DNA of 64,000 nt. It comes from JALYNX01 sp040902845. GTDB taxonomy: Bacteria > Actinomycetota > Acidimicrobiia > Spongiisociales > ZC4RG35. Below, in pieces: positions 26,635-35,098 of this stretch (positions are counted from its first letter, which is position 1; each line of letters begins with the position of its first letter). The notes below the pieces were generated by a model. That model saw nothing but the letters and a program-made list of their open reading frames with translations. It was not told where the DNA came from and did not search any database. The position numbers were made by a program, and so were the translations under genes. Where the stretch lies: contig JBBDWM010000024.1 in NCBI GenBank assembly GCA_040902845.1, positions 43,030-107,029 on the forward strand, read 5' to 3'.

Positions 26635-27231
26635 TCAGCCCGGGTGTTTGGGCCTCATTTCGAGCACGTCTCTCTCGGTATCCACGTCCCTCGGAGCGAG
26701 GTCCGAGAACCACACCTCGTTGACCCATTCCGGATGGGCCTGCCAGAGCCTGCCCGCTCCGTCATCGCCCTCGAGCGACATGAGACGGGGCCACAGCAAA
26801 CGATCAACCAGCACCGGGTTGCCGGAGGTGTAACGGTATTTGGGAACACTGACCGGCCGGTCCGACTTGGCGTGGGAGGCCAGCAACTCATCGACCACTT
26901 CGGCCGGAACCGCCGGCTGGTCACCGATGACGATCAGGGCCTGATCACACCGAGAGAGACGGGTCAGTGCGTCGAGGCCGACCCGAATCGAAGATGCGAT
27001 GCCCTCCTCCCACTCCGGGTTCTCCACCACCCCGGCCTCCCCCAGATCGGTTTCGGCCAGGATTCGGTCCGCCTCATATCCGACCACCACCCACACCTCT
27101 TCCACGGGAAACTCGTTGGTTCGGGCCACCACATGCCCGAGGAGATTGGTGTCACCCCAGGGTTCGAGCTGCTTGGGCCGACCGAGCCGTCGCGACCCAC
27201 CGGCGGCCAAGATCACAGCGGCAATGGGCAT
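26635..27231 (-). CDS. MobA/MocA-like molybdopterin nucleotidyltransferase
   Basis: A 198-residue NTP-transferase starting VILAAGGSRRLGRPKQL, the nucleotide-binding signature of MobA/MocA/IspD-type enzymes. Other conserved blocks are VVVGYEADRI, ENPEWEEGIASSIRVGL and VIGDQPAVPAEVV. MocA and MobA transfer CMP or GMP to molybdopterin. The two XdhC-family genes immediately upstream on the same strand (18-bp gap) favour MocA-type cofactor synthesis for a xanthine/CO dehydrogenase-family enzyme. TAGGTT lies 8 nt before the ATG. Confidence 0.8.
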   Translation of the reverse strand: MPIAAVILAAGGSRRLGRPKQLEPWGDTNLLGHVVARTNEFPVEEVWVVVGYEADRILAETDLGEAGVVENPEWEEGIASSIRVGLDALTRLSRCDQALIVIGDQPAVPAEVVDELLASHAKSDRPVSVPKYRYTSGNPVLVDRLLWPRLMSLEGDDGAGRLWQAHPEWVNEVWFSDLAPRDVDTERDVLEMRPKHPG

Positions 27232-27249
27232 ATCGGGAAAACCTAGCCG

Positions 27250-28008
27250 TCAGGGCCGCGAGGGCCGACCGGTCAGAGCGAACGGCTCATCGTGGAGATA
27301 GCGCTCGGTGATCATCTCGGCGAGGATCGCAATCGCAGTCTCACCGGCGGTTCGAGAACCGATGTCGAGACCGATGGGACCGTGGATCCGATCGACCTGC
27401 TCGGGGGTGAAACCCGCCTCCAGGAGCCGCCGACGACGGGCCGCGGTGGTCTTGGCCGAGCCCATCGCCCCGAGATATCGGGCCGGAGAGAACAGCACGA
27501 TCGGCCACAGCGGATCCTCGAATCGTCGGTCGTGGGTGAGGATCACGACGAAGGTCCGCTCGTCGAAGGATGACGGGTCGCACACCTCGCCCGGCCACCC
27601 CACTCGCAGTTCATCGGCGTCGGGGAACCGCTCCTTGGTCACGAAGGCAGGACGGGGGTCGGCGACGATCGTGCGAAACCCGAGCAGCCCTGCGTGCTGA
27701 ATCAGCTCCTGGGCGATGTGGACCGCCCCAAAGACGAACAGACGTGGGCGAGGAGACAGCATTTCGAAGAACACCTCGGTGTCCCCGTAACCCAGGGTCA
27801 CCGTCTGCTCACGTGCCATGAGAGCCACTGCGTCTGCAGAAACCGAATCGGCCAAGGCTGGGGGGATCGTTCCTGCGATAACCGATCCCGTCCCGTCGAG
27901 GACCGCATTGCTCCCCTGACCGTTGCCGGCGATCACCGTCACTACCACACCACGTTGGTCTCGGTCGGTGAGTTGGGTGATGGCGTCGAGAATCGGATCG
28001 CTCACCAC
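27250..28008 (-). CDS. XdhC-family protein, C-terminal Rossmann-type part
   Basis: A 252-residue protein. From residue ~85 it matches the XdhC C-terminal Rossmann domain (RLFVFGAVHIAQELIQHAG, VILTHDRRFEDPL, YLGAMGSAKTTAARRRRL and HGPIGLDIGSRTAGETAIAI). XdhC binds molybdenum cofactor and helps insert the sulfurated form into xanthine dehydrogenase-type enzymes. The usual N-terminal CoxI/XdhC part is encoded separately just upstream, overlapping by 7 bp. Confidence 0.8.
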   Translation of the reverse strand: MVSDPILDAITQLTDRDQRGVVVTVIAGNGQGSNAVLDGTGSVIAGTIPPALADSVSADAVALMAREQTVTLGYGDTEVFFEMLSPRPRLFVFGAVHIAQELIQHAGLLGFRTIVADPRPAFVTKERFPDADELRVGWPGEVCDPSSFDERTFVVILTHDRRFEDPLWPIVLFSPARYLGAMGSAKTTAARRRRLLEAGFTPEQVDRIHGPIGLDIGSRTAGETAIAILAEMITERYLHDEPFALTGRPSRP

Positions 28009-28310
28009 GGCTCGATGTAGACCTGAATCGTGCCCCCACAGGCGAGACCCACCGCAAAAGCGTCTTCGTCGGCAATGCCGTAGGTCACCAACTCGGGGTC
28101 ACCGCTTTTCAGGACGGCAAGAGCCCTGACCACCACGTCGTTCTCAACACAGCCGCCGGAGACCGAGCCTTCCATCTCGCCGGTGGAGGAAACCAGCATC
28201 GATGATCCTGGACCGCGGGGCGCCGACCCATACGCCTTGACCACAGTGGCCTTTGCTGTCCGCTTTCCTTGCTCGGACCAGCTCCGACGGGTCTCCAGGT
28301 TCTCACGCAT
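28002..28310 (-). CDS. XdhC/CoxI-family protein, N-terminal part as a separate ORF
   Basis: A 102-residue protein matching the N-terminal XdhC_CoxI segment: TAKATVVKAYGSAPRGPGSSM, then GSVSGGCVENDVV with the conserved cysteine, and ending GLACGGTIQVYIEPW. Together with the following ORF it would make a full XdhC. The 7-bp overlap and clean reading frames argue for a two-gene arrangement rather than a random frameshift, but a sequencing frameshift cannot be excluded. TAGCCT lies 9 nt before the ATG. Confidence 0.78.
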   Translation of the reverse strand: MRENLETRRSWSEQGKRTAKATVVKAYGSAPRGPGSSMLVSSTGEMEGSVSGGCVENDVVVRALAVLKSGDPELVTYGIADEDAFAVGLACGGTIQVYIEPW

Positions 28311-28347
28311 TTCACACGCAGGCTACCCCCGGGGCCGGGCCCTCGGA

Positions 28348-29520
28348 TCAGACCCGAACGTGGAACCTGGTGACAGCCCCGACCCCTTCGACGTCGAGTT
28401 GGGACGCCACCTCTATCTGATGAACTGTTCCCCCGGCGGCCACCGTGGCGTCCATGGCAGCGGCAACGACGTCCTCGACGGAGAACATCGGAGTCGAGCA
28501 AACCGGGCACCCATCCCCGGAGCGGGCCAGATACCCACATTGGTTGCATATCACCCCAGGACGGGTGAACGAGCCCGCCACGACCAGGGCGTCGACAGCC
28601 TGGACGTTGCAAGCCTGCAGCGTCTCGGCCAGCCCAAGAACGGCAAGGCCGCCACCCAGCGCGGTGTCGCAAAGATGCTCGGCCAACTCCGCCTGCTTCC
28701 GCCTGCGGACCTCGGCGCCGACATCGGCCACCTGAGTGCGAAGCACCGCCGGGGTCATCGTCTGCGGGTTGGTAGTAAAGGTCGCCCGCTGGAGACGGGC
28801 CAGATAAGGGTGCAGGGTGCGCCCGATGTCCTCCATGGTTTCGTCGTGTCCCCCCACCACCAGATAGTCCAGAGGTCGATCGAGATGTCTTTCGAGGAGC
28901 CGTGTGCCGGCTGCCTTCCACATCCGCGTCGTCTCTTCCCCGGCGTGGGCTCGCACGTTGTGCTCTTCGTAGCCGCCGAAGCCGCCGTAATTCGGTTTCC
29001 CGATCTCAGCGGAGAAAACGGAAAGCTCTTCGATCAGGTCATCGGACCCCACAAACACCCGGGTGATCACCCGATCGCCGACTATGACTCCGACCCTGAG
29101 TGGCCGGGGCGCCGCCCGAAGCGGTCTGAGATAGGGACGCGGCCCGAGATGGGAGGTGTTGGGCACGGGGTGGGTGAGAGGCTCGAGCAGAAAGACATCA
29201 TCGGCGTCGGAGGCGAAGATGACGTATGACGGTGCGACGTCGGTTTCGAGCTGATCGGCGAGATCGCGGATTCGATCGGCGTCGGCGCGCACACTCTTGC
29301 GAACCCCGCCCCCCTGACCCTCTGCCTCCTCGCGCACCGGCTTCAACAGATCGGTGAGCAAGGCAGCCATACCCCCGGGGCCGGGCCGGTCGAAGTAGAT
29401 CGTTATCAGGGCCCCGGAGGCACTCCTCAAACCGGCGATCGGATCGGCCAGCAAACTCGACCTCCCGCTCCGACCGTCCTCATGAATGTCACCAACAGGT
29501 TCGGGCGCTCGGGGAATCAC
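28348..29520 (-). CDS. eRF1/Vms1-like bacterial release-factor-family protein with zinc ribbon
   Basis: A 390-residue protein resembling the bacterial archaeo-eukaryotic release factor (baeRF/Vms1) group. An N-terminal domain (~25-120) includes ALITIYFDRPG. The middle domain (~140-270) contains GGFGGYEEHNVRAHAGEETT, in the place of the catalytic loop. The C-terminal domain (~275-390) holds a four-cysteine ribbon, CNQCGYLARSGDGCPVC. Relatives release or hydrolyse peptidyl-tRNA on stalled ribosomes; that activity here is inferred. A GTG start with TAGGTT 10 nt upstream is used. Confidence 0.65.
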   Translation of the reverse strand: MIPRAPEPVGDIHEDGRSGRSSLLADPIAGLRSASGALITIYFDRPGPGGMAALLTDLLKPVREEAEGQGGGVRKSVRADADRIRDLADQLETDVAPSYVIFASDADDVFLLEPLTHPVPNTSHLGPRPYLRPLRAAPRPLRVGVIVGDRVITRVFVGSDDLIEELSVFSAEIGKPNYGGFGGYEEHNVRAHAGEETTRMWKAAGTRLLERHLDRPLDYLVVGGHDETMEDIGRTLHPYLARLQRATFTTNPQTMTPAVLRTQVADVGAEVRRRKQAELAEHLCDTALGGGLAVLGLAETLQACNVQAVDALVVAGSFTRPGVICNQCGYLARSGDGCPVCSTPMFSVEDVVAAAMDATVAAGGTVHQIEVASQLDVEGVGAVTRFHVRV

Positions 29521-29556
29521 TGCCCGTCCGAACCTACTCGATGATCGGAACGACGG

Positions 29557-30018
29557 TCAGAGCGCCGAGGTGAGAGCGGTCGTCATCTCCTCGAGGACCC
29601 ACCCCAGAAAATCCAGAACCTGACGCTGCTCTTCTGGAAGCCGGTCGTGGTCGTCCTCGACCTCCAGACCGAACCGGGCACCCAAGGCGAGCCGCCCCTC
29701 ATTGAGGACCCGGAGAAATGCGTCCGCCTCCTCGGTTGTCAGGGCGAGCTTTCCGTTGGTTTCCATCACCCGCTGATAGACACTGCGATCGGCGGTGCGT
29801 GCTATCGAAAGCTCTTCGCCCATGAACAACCACCACTCCGAGTTGGCGTCGGGGTCATCGAGGTAGACGGGAACCTGAAGACGTCGCGTGGCCGGGTCGT
29901 CCCCTGTGGTGGGAATCGAAGCCAGGAGCTCGAGCACGTCGGCAAGGAACGCTCTTTCCTCGGAAGGCAGGTCGACCATGATCTTGCCGCTCCGATAGCG
30001 AAAGCGATCGCGGCTCAT
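29557..30018 (-). CDS. DUF2017 family protein, clpS-linked
   Basis: A 153-residue protein of the actinobacterial DUF2017 family, from MSRDRFRYRSGKIMVDLPSEE to FLGWVLEEMTTALTSAL. The pattern ADRSVYQRVM...TTEEADAFLRVLNEGRLALG is typical. The start at 30018 overlaps the clpS stop (ATGA). DUF2017 genes usually follow clpS in actinobacteria, suggesting a role linked to ClpS/ClpC proteolysis, not demonstrated here. Confidence 0.8.
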   Translation of the reverse strand: MSRDRFRYRSGKIMVDLPSEERAFLADVLELLASIPTTGDDPATRRLQVPVYLDDPDANSEWWLFMGEELSIARTADRSVYQRVMETNGKLALTTEEADAFLRVLNEGRLALGARFGLEVEDDHDRLPEEQRQVLDFLGWVLEEMTTALTSAL

Positions 30019-30299
30019 TGCTCCATGGTGGCCCACAACCCGTGCCCGTGAAGCCGGTAGCAATCGACCTCCGCCTTCTCTCGGGGCCCGTCCGAGACCC
30101 GAGCCCGGCCGTCGAAATGAACCTGAAGCATCAGGTGGGTTGCCTTCTGATCGTCGTAACCAAACAACTTTCGAAACACGTAGACGACATAGGCCATTGT
30201 GTTGACGGGATCGTTCCAGACGATGACCTGCCAGGGTCGGTCGAGATCGGTTTCCTCGCCCGTCTTCGGCGTGATGACTGGGCTGGGTCGGGTCGTCAC
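30015..30299 (-). CDS. clpS: ATP-dependent Clp protease adaptor ClpS
   Basis: A 94-residue protein with the ClpS core: PWQVIVWNDPVNTMAYVVYVF (N-degron pocket Asn-Asp and Met), LFGYDDQKATHLMLQVH and AEVDCYRLHGHGLWATME. ClpS delivers N-degron substrates to the ClpC/ClpA unfoldase. A GTG start at 30299 gives the normal length and has TACGAT 7 nt upstream. It is coupled to DUF2017. Confidence 0.92.
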   Translation of the reverse strand: MTTRPSPVITPKTGEETDLDRPWQVIVWNDPVNTMAYVVYVFRKLFGYDDQKATHLMLQVHFDGRARVSDGPREKAEVDCYRLHGHGLWATMEQ

Positions 30300-30318
30300 C
30301 AGGCCAATCGTACGCTCG

Positions 30319-30885
30319 TCAGGATTCGTCCAGACCGGGGAGAGTGCCGAGGATCGAAGCACGGCACGCTTCCGCGGCCGCTGCCAACTCCGGGTCCCCA
30401 TATGGGATCTCCGCCACCGCGAAGGGGGCGCCGACTCCGGCGAATCCGGGCACCGGATCGGGGAAATCCTCGACACCGTTGGCCCGCATGCACCGGCTGA
30501 AATCGCTGAGTTGCTCGTTGATCTCCTGGCGCAACTGGTCTTCGGTGCCAAGGTCGAGCGCCCCGGTGTTCAAGCTCGCCGAGCAAACGGCAAGCGCCTC
30601 GGCCACCTCAGGATCCCCGAAGTCGACGGAAATGATCACCAGATCAAGCCGGGGGCGCCCGGTGGCATCTAAGGGCACTTCCTCGATGACAACGTCGTGC
30701 TCTCCAAGACATATCCGGAATGCCTCGACCGCAGCCCCGGTGGTGGTGGTAATGGTGGTCGAGGTGGTGGTTGGCGCAGTGGTCGAGGTCGACAGCGAGT
30801 CGGTGCCCGACGGGCCCTCGAGGTCGGGTGTGCACGCGGCTCCCACCACGAACAAGGCCAACAGGGCGGCGAGACGTCGAATCAG
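30319..30885 (-). CDS. Putative lipoprotein with Thr-rich linker, probable CTG start
   Basis: About 188 residues: a short basic N-terminus (IRRLAALLALF), lipobox GAAC, a Thr-rich linker (~30-50) and a soluble domain with four cysteines, including the CMRANGVEDFPDPVPGF motif often seen in actinobacterial secreted proteins. No ATG, GTG or TTG gives a full signal peptide. A CTG at 30885-30883 does, and it overlaps the TGA of the upstream gene as CTGA, mirroring the ATGA/GTGA/TTGA junctions nearby. GGAG lies 6 nt upstream of the CTG. Confidence 0.65.
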   Translation of the reverse strand: MIRRLAALLALFVVGAACTPDLEGPSGTDSLSTSTTAPTTTSTTITTTTGAAVEAFRICLGEHDVVIEEVPLDATGRPRLDLVIISVDFGDPEVAEALAVCSASLNTGALDLGTEDQLRQEINEQLSDFSRCMRANGVEDFPDPVPGFAGVGAPFAVAEIPYGDPELAAAAEACRASILGTLPGLDES

Positions 30886-33077
30886 AAGGCTCCGGGCTCT
30901 GAGGGCCCCACCCCTTCGGCGAGGATCATCGCGAGATCCCTGACCTTCACGTCCGCCCTGCCCAATTCCTTGACCCCATCGTCGAGCATGACAAAGCAGA
31001 ACGGGCAGGCCACGGCGATCTCGTCGGCCCCGGTGGCAAGAGCCTCCTCCGCCCTCTCGATGTTGACTTTCTTGCCGGTCTGCTCCTCCATCCAGAAACG
31101 GGCTCCGCCGGCGCCGCAACACAGGGCCCGGGTGCCGTGACGGGGCATCTCGACCACCTCGATGTCACCCGAGGCGCCGAGGACGTTCCTGGGCGCCAGA
31201 TAGATGTCGTTGTGCCGTCCCAGATAGCAGGGGTCGTGATAGGCGATCTTCTTGGGTTGGCCGTTCTCCTTGGTCGGGACCGAGAGTCGCCCCTGGCCCA
31301 GCAACTCGGCGAGAAGCTGGCTGTGATGCACCACCTCGTAGTCACCACCGAATTGCGGATATTCGTTGGCGATGGTGTTGAAGCAATGGGCGCACTGGGT
31401 GATCACCTTGGTGACGCCGATCTCGTCAAAGGTTGCGATGTTCTGCAGGGCCAATTGCTGGAAGACGAATTCGTTGCCAGCCCTCCGGGCCGGGTCGCCG
31501 CTGCAGAGCTCGGCCCGCCCCAGGATGGCGAAGTCGATCCCGGCCTTGTTGAGCAGTCTGGCGAGAGCGACCGAGACGGCGGTGTTTCTGTCGTCGAAGG
31601 AACCGGCACAACCCACGAACCAGAGATAGTCCGCGGTGGTCTTGCCGTTCTCCCCGAAGATCGGCACCTCGAAGTCGAGCTCCTCGGTCCAGGCGGCCCG
31701 GCTCTGCTGGCTCATTCCCCAAGGGTTGGACTGGTTCTCCATGGCTACGAACGCCTTGCCCAGCTCGATCGGGAACTCCGATTCCATCATCGTGAGATAG
31801 CGGCGCATGTCGAGGATGCGGTCGACGATCTCGATGTTCACCGGGCAAATCTCGTCACAGGCCCGGCAGGTGGTGCAGGCGAAGACCTCTTCGGGGCGCA
31901 CCCGGTCGAAGAGCGAGTGGTCACCTTCCAGCACCATGATCGACGACAACGGTGGGCTGACCCCGGCGGCGGCGGCAGCCACCTCTCCCGTTTTGAGAAC
32001 GATCTCCCTCGGGTCGAGTGGCTTGCCGGTGATGTTCGCCGGGCACACGGAGGTGCATCTCCCGCACACGGTGCAGGCGTCGGTGTCGAAGATCTGCTTC
32101 CAGGTGAGATCGGCGGCCAGCGAAGCGCCGATGGTGTCGATGTCGTCGGTCTCGAGGAGATTGGGCATCTCCCGCATCGCACCCTTGGGCCGGGGGTGTG
32201 CGGAGAGGAACAGATTTGCCGGAGAGGTGACCATGTGCCGGAGCTTGGTCACCGGCAGGATCACTAGGAACCCGATGAACGCAAGCACATGGCTGATCCA
32301 GAAGATCCGATGCAAGTCGCTCGCGTTGGTCTCCGGGATCAGAACCGACAGCGGATGGCCTACGAACGACCACACCTCGAAGTCGGGTCTTCCGGCAAGG
32401 GAGATCCGGGCGGCTTCGGTGAGCAGACCGCTGAGCCCCAACACCACCAGGAGCCCCAGGATCAGAGCGTCCTCAGGCTTGGTCTTGGTCCTGAGTCGCT
32501 CACTCTGCACCAGGTAACGGTTGACGATGGCGAGCGCCAGACCTCCGAGATACGCGAGAGAGGCCAGGTCGAGGATCGCCGAGTAGCCCTGATAGACCGG
32601 TCCCTGGAGGAACTTCAGATTGCCGGGGAGAAGGTGATCGATCTCGAGGGTGACCGTCCCCAGGAAGAGGATGATGAACCCGTAGTAGATGAGGGAATGC
32701 ATCACACCGGCCCGCGGGTCGCGCATCAGGGTCTTCATGCGCAGACCGGAGTCGAAGTCCCTCAGACGGCGCCCCCACATCCCGAGTCTCGATTCGGGCC
32801 GACCCCTCTCCCAGGCCGTCGCCCTTCGGGCCAGCAGATGGAGCGACGTCCAAATGAAGACGGCGACCGTCACGTAGAAGACCAACTGCACCGAGTCGGG
32901 GATGTTGCCGAACACCTCCCGTCCGATCTCGAAGTGGGGCTCCTCGGGGAGGGTCCCCAGCAGACCGAGGGCCAGGGTGGCCAACGCGCCCGCCACCCCG
33001 AATCCTTCTATGACATAGGAAACGGGTGGCCGCCTGGAGGTCGTGATCTCGTCCTGACGCTCCTGGGTGAGGGCCAT
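30882..33077 (-). CDS. Membrane-bound Fe-S oxidoreductase, EtfD-like (electron transfer to quinone)
   Basis: A 731-residue protein. The N-terminal ~270 residues have about six membrane spans with histidines placed as in NarI-type b-haem subunits. A ferredoxin module follows with two 4Fe-4S motifs, CTVCGRCTSVCP and CTTCRACDEICP. The C-terminal half has two CCG-type cysteine-rich domains (DPCYLGRH...CCGAGG and a HCF-containing repeat). The layout matches mycobacterial EtfD (Rv0338c), which moves electrons from ETF to menaquinone during beta-oxidation. TACACT lies 7 nt before the ATG. Confidence 0.82.
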   Translation of the reverse strand: MALTQERQDEITTSRRPPVSYVIEGFGVAGALATLALGLLGTLPEEPHFEIGREVFGNIPDSVQLVFYVTVAVFIWTSLHLLARRATAWERGRPESRLGMWGRRLRDFDSGLRMKTLMRDPRAGVMHSLIYYGFIILFLGTVTLEIDHLLPGNLKFLQGPVYQGYSAILDLASLAYLGGLALAIVNRYLVQSERLRTKTKPEDALILGLLVVLGLSGLLTEAARISLAGRPDFEVWSFVGHPLSVLIPETNASDLHRIFWISHVLAFIGFLVILPVTKLRHMVTSPANLFLSAHPRPKGAMREMPNLLETDDIDTIGASLAADLTWKQIFDTDACTVCGRCTSVCPANITGKPLDPREIVLKTGEVAAAAAGVSPPLSSIMVLEGDHSLFDRVRPEEVFACTTCRACDEICPVNIEIVDRILDMRRYLTMMESEFPIELGKAFVAMENQSNPWGMSQQSRAAWTEELDFEVPIFGENGKTTADYLWFVGCAGSFDDRNTAVSVALARLLNKAGIDFAILGRAELCSGDPARRAGNEFVFQQLALQNIATFDEIGVTKVITQCAHCFNTIANEYPQFGGDYEVVHHSQLLAELLGQGRLSVPTKENGQPKKIAYHDPCYLGRHNDIYLAPRNVLGASGDIEVVEMPRHGTRALCCGAGGARFWMEEQTGKKVNIERAEEALATGADEIAVACPFCFVMLDDGVKELGRADVKVRDLAMILAEGVGPSEPGAF

Positions 33078-33139
33078 GGCGGCGAGTGTAGAAGTGCCCG
33101 CTCCGGAGACCGGCTACCCCGGCAGAGCGGCCTCAGGTG

Positions 33140-34051
33140 TCAAGAGCCGAAGACCGAGCGTACGAAGAACCAGGTGTTCGACGGGCGTTCGGCAAGTCTC
33201 CGGGTCAGATAGGGATACCACTGCGATCCGAAGGGCAGATATACCCGTAACGGAAACCCGGCGGCGACCAACTCATGTTGCAGCGTTGGTCGGACCCCGT
33301 AGAGCATCTGGAACTCGAACGGCTGGTCCCGATTGGCAGCAAGCTTCCTGGTCAGATCAACGATCGCCTGGTCGTGGGTGGCGATCGCAGGAAGTGCCCC
33401 GACCGATCCCATGAGGGTCCGAACCTGTTCGGCAAACGCACCGTCGACCTCCGACTTGGACCGCAGGGCGATGCTCGGAGGCTCGACGTAAGCGCCCTTG
33501 CACAGCCTGATATGCCCGCCCAGCGGGATGAGACGCTTCAGGTCGTCGGGAGTGCGTCGGAGATAGGCCTGCAAGGCAAGACCCAGGTTGCCATGTTGTT
33601 TCTGAGCCTTTTCATAGAGGTCCACCGTGGCCGCGGTGTGACGGGAATCCTCCATGTCAATGGTGACCGTGGTGCCGGTGTTTGTTGCCTGGAGGGCGAG
33701 GAGGTCGATCGCTTCGGCAACTAGGCCGCCGTCGATGTTGAGCCCCAATTGGGTCAACTTCACCGAGATGTTCGCATCCAGATCCTCGACGGCGATGCGC
33801 CTCAGGCAGTCCAGGTACTCCTCTCTTGCCGCGACCGCGGTGTCCCGGTCGCGGACTTCCTCACCGAGGAGATCGAGGGAGACAAGAAATCCCTCGGCGT
33901 TGAGGCTCTTGGCTACCCGAACAGCGTCGTCGAGGTTTTCACCGGCCACGAACCGTCGGGCCAGGGCCTTCCCCGGTTTGGTCCCGGTGACCATTCTCTC
34001 CACCGGGCGGGCTTGAGTTGTCGAGACCACCAGCTTGGAGAAGACACTCAA
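33140..34051 (-). CDS. Proline dehydrogenase (monofunctional)
   Basis: A 303-residue TIM-barrel FAD enzyme of the monofunctional ProDH type. Conserved blocks are NISVKLTQLGLNID, TIDMEDSRHTAATVDLY, LGLALQAYLRRTPDDL, RLCKGAYVEPP and the substrate/FAD-binding tail YLTRRLAERPSN. It oxidises proline to pyrroline-5-carboxylate, passing electrons to quinone. A P5C dehydrogenase is encoded 20 kb away (53866-55425). The start overlaps the proC stop by 4 bp. Confidence 0.9.
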   Translation of the reverse strand: MSVFSKLVVSTTQARPVERMVTGTKPGKALARRFVAGENLDDAVRVAKSLNAEGFLVSLDLLGEEVRDRDTAVAAREEYLDCLRRIAVEDLDANISVKLTQLGLNIDGGLVAEAIDLLALQATNTGTTVTIDMEDSRHTAATVDLYEKAQKQHGNLGLALQAYLRRTPDDLKRLIPLGGHIRLCKGAYVEPPSIALRSKSEVDGAFAEQVRTLMGSVGALPAIATHDQAIVDLTRKLAANRDQPFEFQMLYGVRPTLQHELVAAGFPLRVYLPFGSQWYPYLTRRLAERPSNTWFFVRSVFGS

Positions 34052-34860
34052 CCCTTCCCCCCGAGCTCGGCGGATCGCCTCGCAGCGGCGGCCACCGCAT
34101 CCTCCACGAGTGCCCGGAACCCGCGCTCCTCCAGCACGTGCATCGCAGCCGCTGTTGTCCCACCGGGCGACGTCACCTGGGATCGAAGCTCGGCGGGCGT
34201 CTTCCCGGTGCTCGTCAGGAGGTGGCCGGCACCGCGAATCGTCTGGTGAACGAAGTTCTCGGCGATGTCCCTGGGCAGACCCTCCCTCACCGCGGCCTCG
34301 GTCAGCGCCTCCGCCAGGAGAAACACGTAGGCCGGGCCGGTCCCCGAGACCGCGGTCACTGCGTCCAGCAGGCTCTCGTCCATGATCCGGACCGATCCCA
34401 CCGCCCCCAGGACTTCCTCGGCAAGATCGAGATGCGCAGATCGGGCGTGGGCCCCGGCTGCGATCCCGGTGACACCCTCGCCCACCAGGGCCGGGGTGTT
34501 GGGCATCGCCCTCACCACCGGGACTGCACCAAGTCGGGACTCGTAGGCCTCTGTGGTGACGCCTGCGGCAAGGGACAGCACCATCTGCTCGGGTGCCACG
34601 TGACCTGAAAGCTGATCGAGAAGGGAGGGAACGTCGCGAGGCTTGACGGCGACCACCACCACCTCACGGCCTTTGATCGTCTCCACCGGGTCGGGTGACA
34701 CCGTCGAGCCCGAGCCCTCGGACAGCTGTTGGGCACGTTCGGGGCGGCGAACACAAAGGGCGATGTCACCCGGCTTCCACCCCGCCCGGAACAAACCGGA
34801 CATGAGCGCTTCACCCATCGCCCCTACCCCGATGATTGCGACGGATGCGCGCCCGGACAT
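34048..34860 (-). CDS. proC: Pyrroline-5-carboxylate reductase
   Basis: A 270-residue enzyme of proline synthesis. The Rossmann motif VAIIGVGAMGEALMSGL is at residues ~7-23; VVAVKPRDV and VRAMPNTPALVGEGVTGI follow. The C-terminal dimer domain has AVSGTGPAYVFLLAEALTEAAV. It reduces P5C to proline, the reverse of the coupled ProDH gene. TATACT lies 6 nt before the ATG, suggesting leaderless transcription of the pair. Confidence 0.94.
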   Translation of the reverse strand: MSGRASVAIIGVGAMGEALMSGLFRAGWKPGDIALCVRRPERAQQLSEGSGSTVSPDPVETIKGREVVVVAVKPRDVPSLLDQLSGHVAPEQMVLSLAAGVTTEAYESRLGAVPVVRAMPNTPALVGEGVTGIAAGAHARSAHLDLAEEVLGAVGSVRIMDESLLDAVTAVSGTGPAYVFLLAEALTEAAVREGLPRDIAENFVHQTIRGAGHLLTSTGKTPAELRSQVTSPGGTTAAAMHVLEERGFRALVEDAVAAAARRSAELGGKG

Positions 34861-35098
34861 CAGGCGAGTATATGGAGAGACTGGTCCTCAGCCGAGCGAG
34901 GGATACAGGTCACGCCAACCCGGACAACTCGGCTCGGCTGTGGCATGTATCGGACGTACATCAGCAGCCGGTTCGTGCTCTGGCTGGGCGGAAGTCAAAT
35001 CCAATGCGTCGGGTTCTAGAGATACACCTCAGAGAGCAAGAAGTTCGCAAGCGCATCGGCGGGTACCCCCCCTCACAACTGCATAGGGTCAAGTCCGG

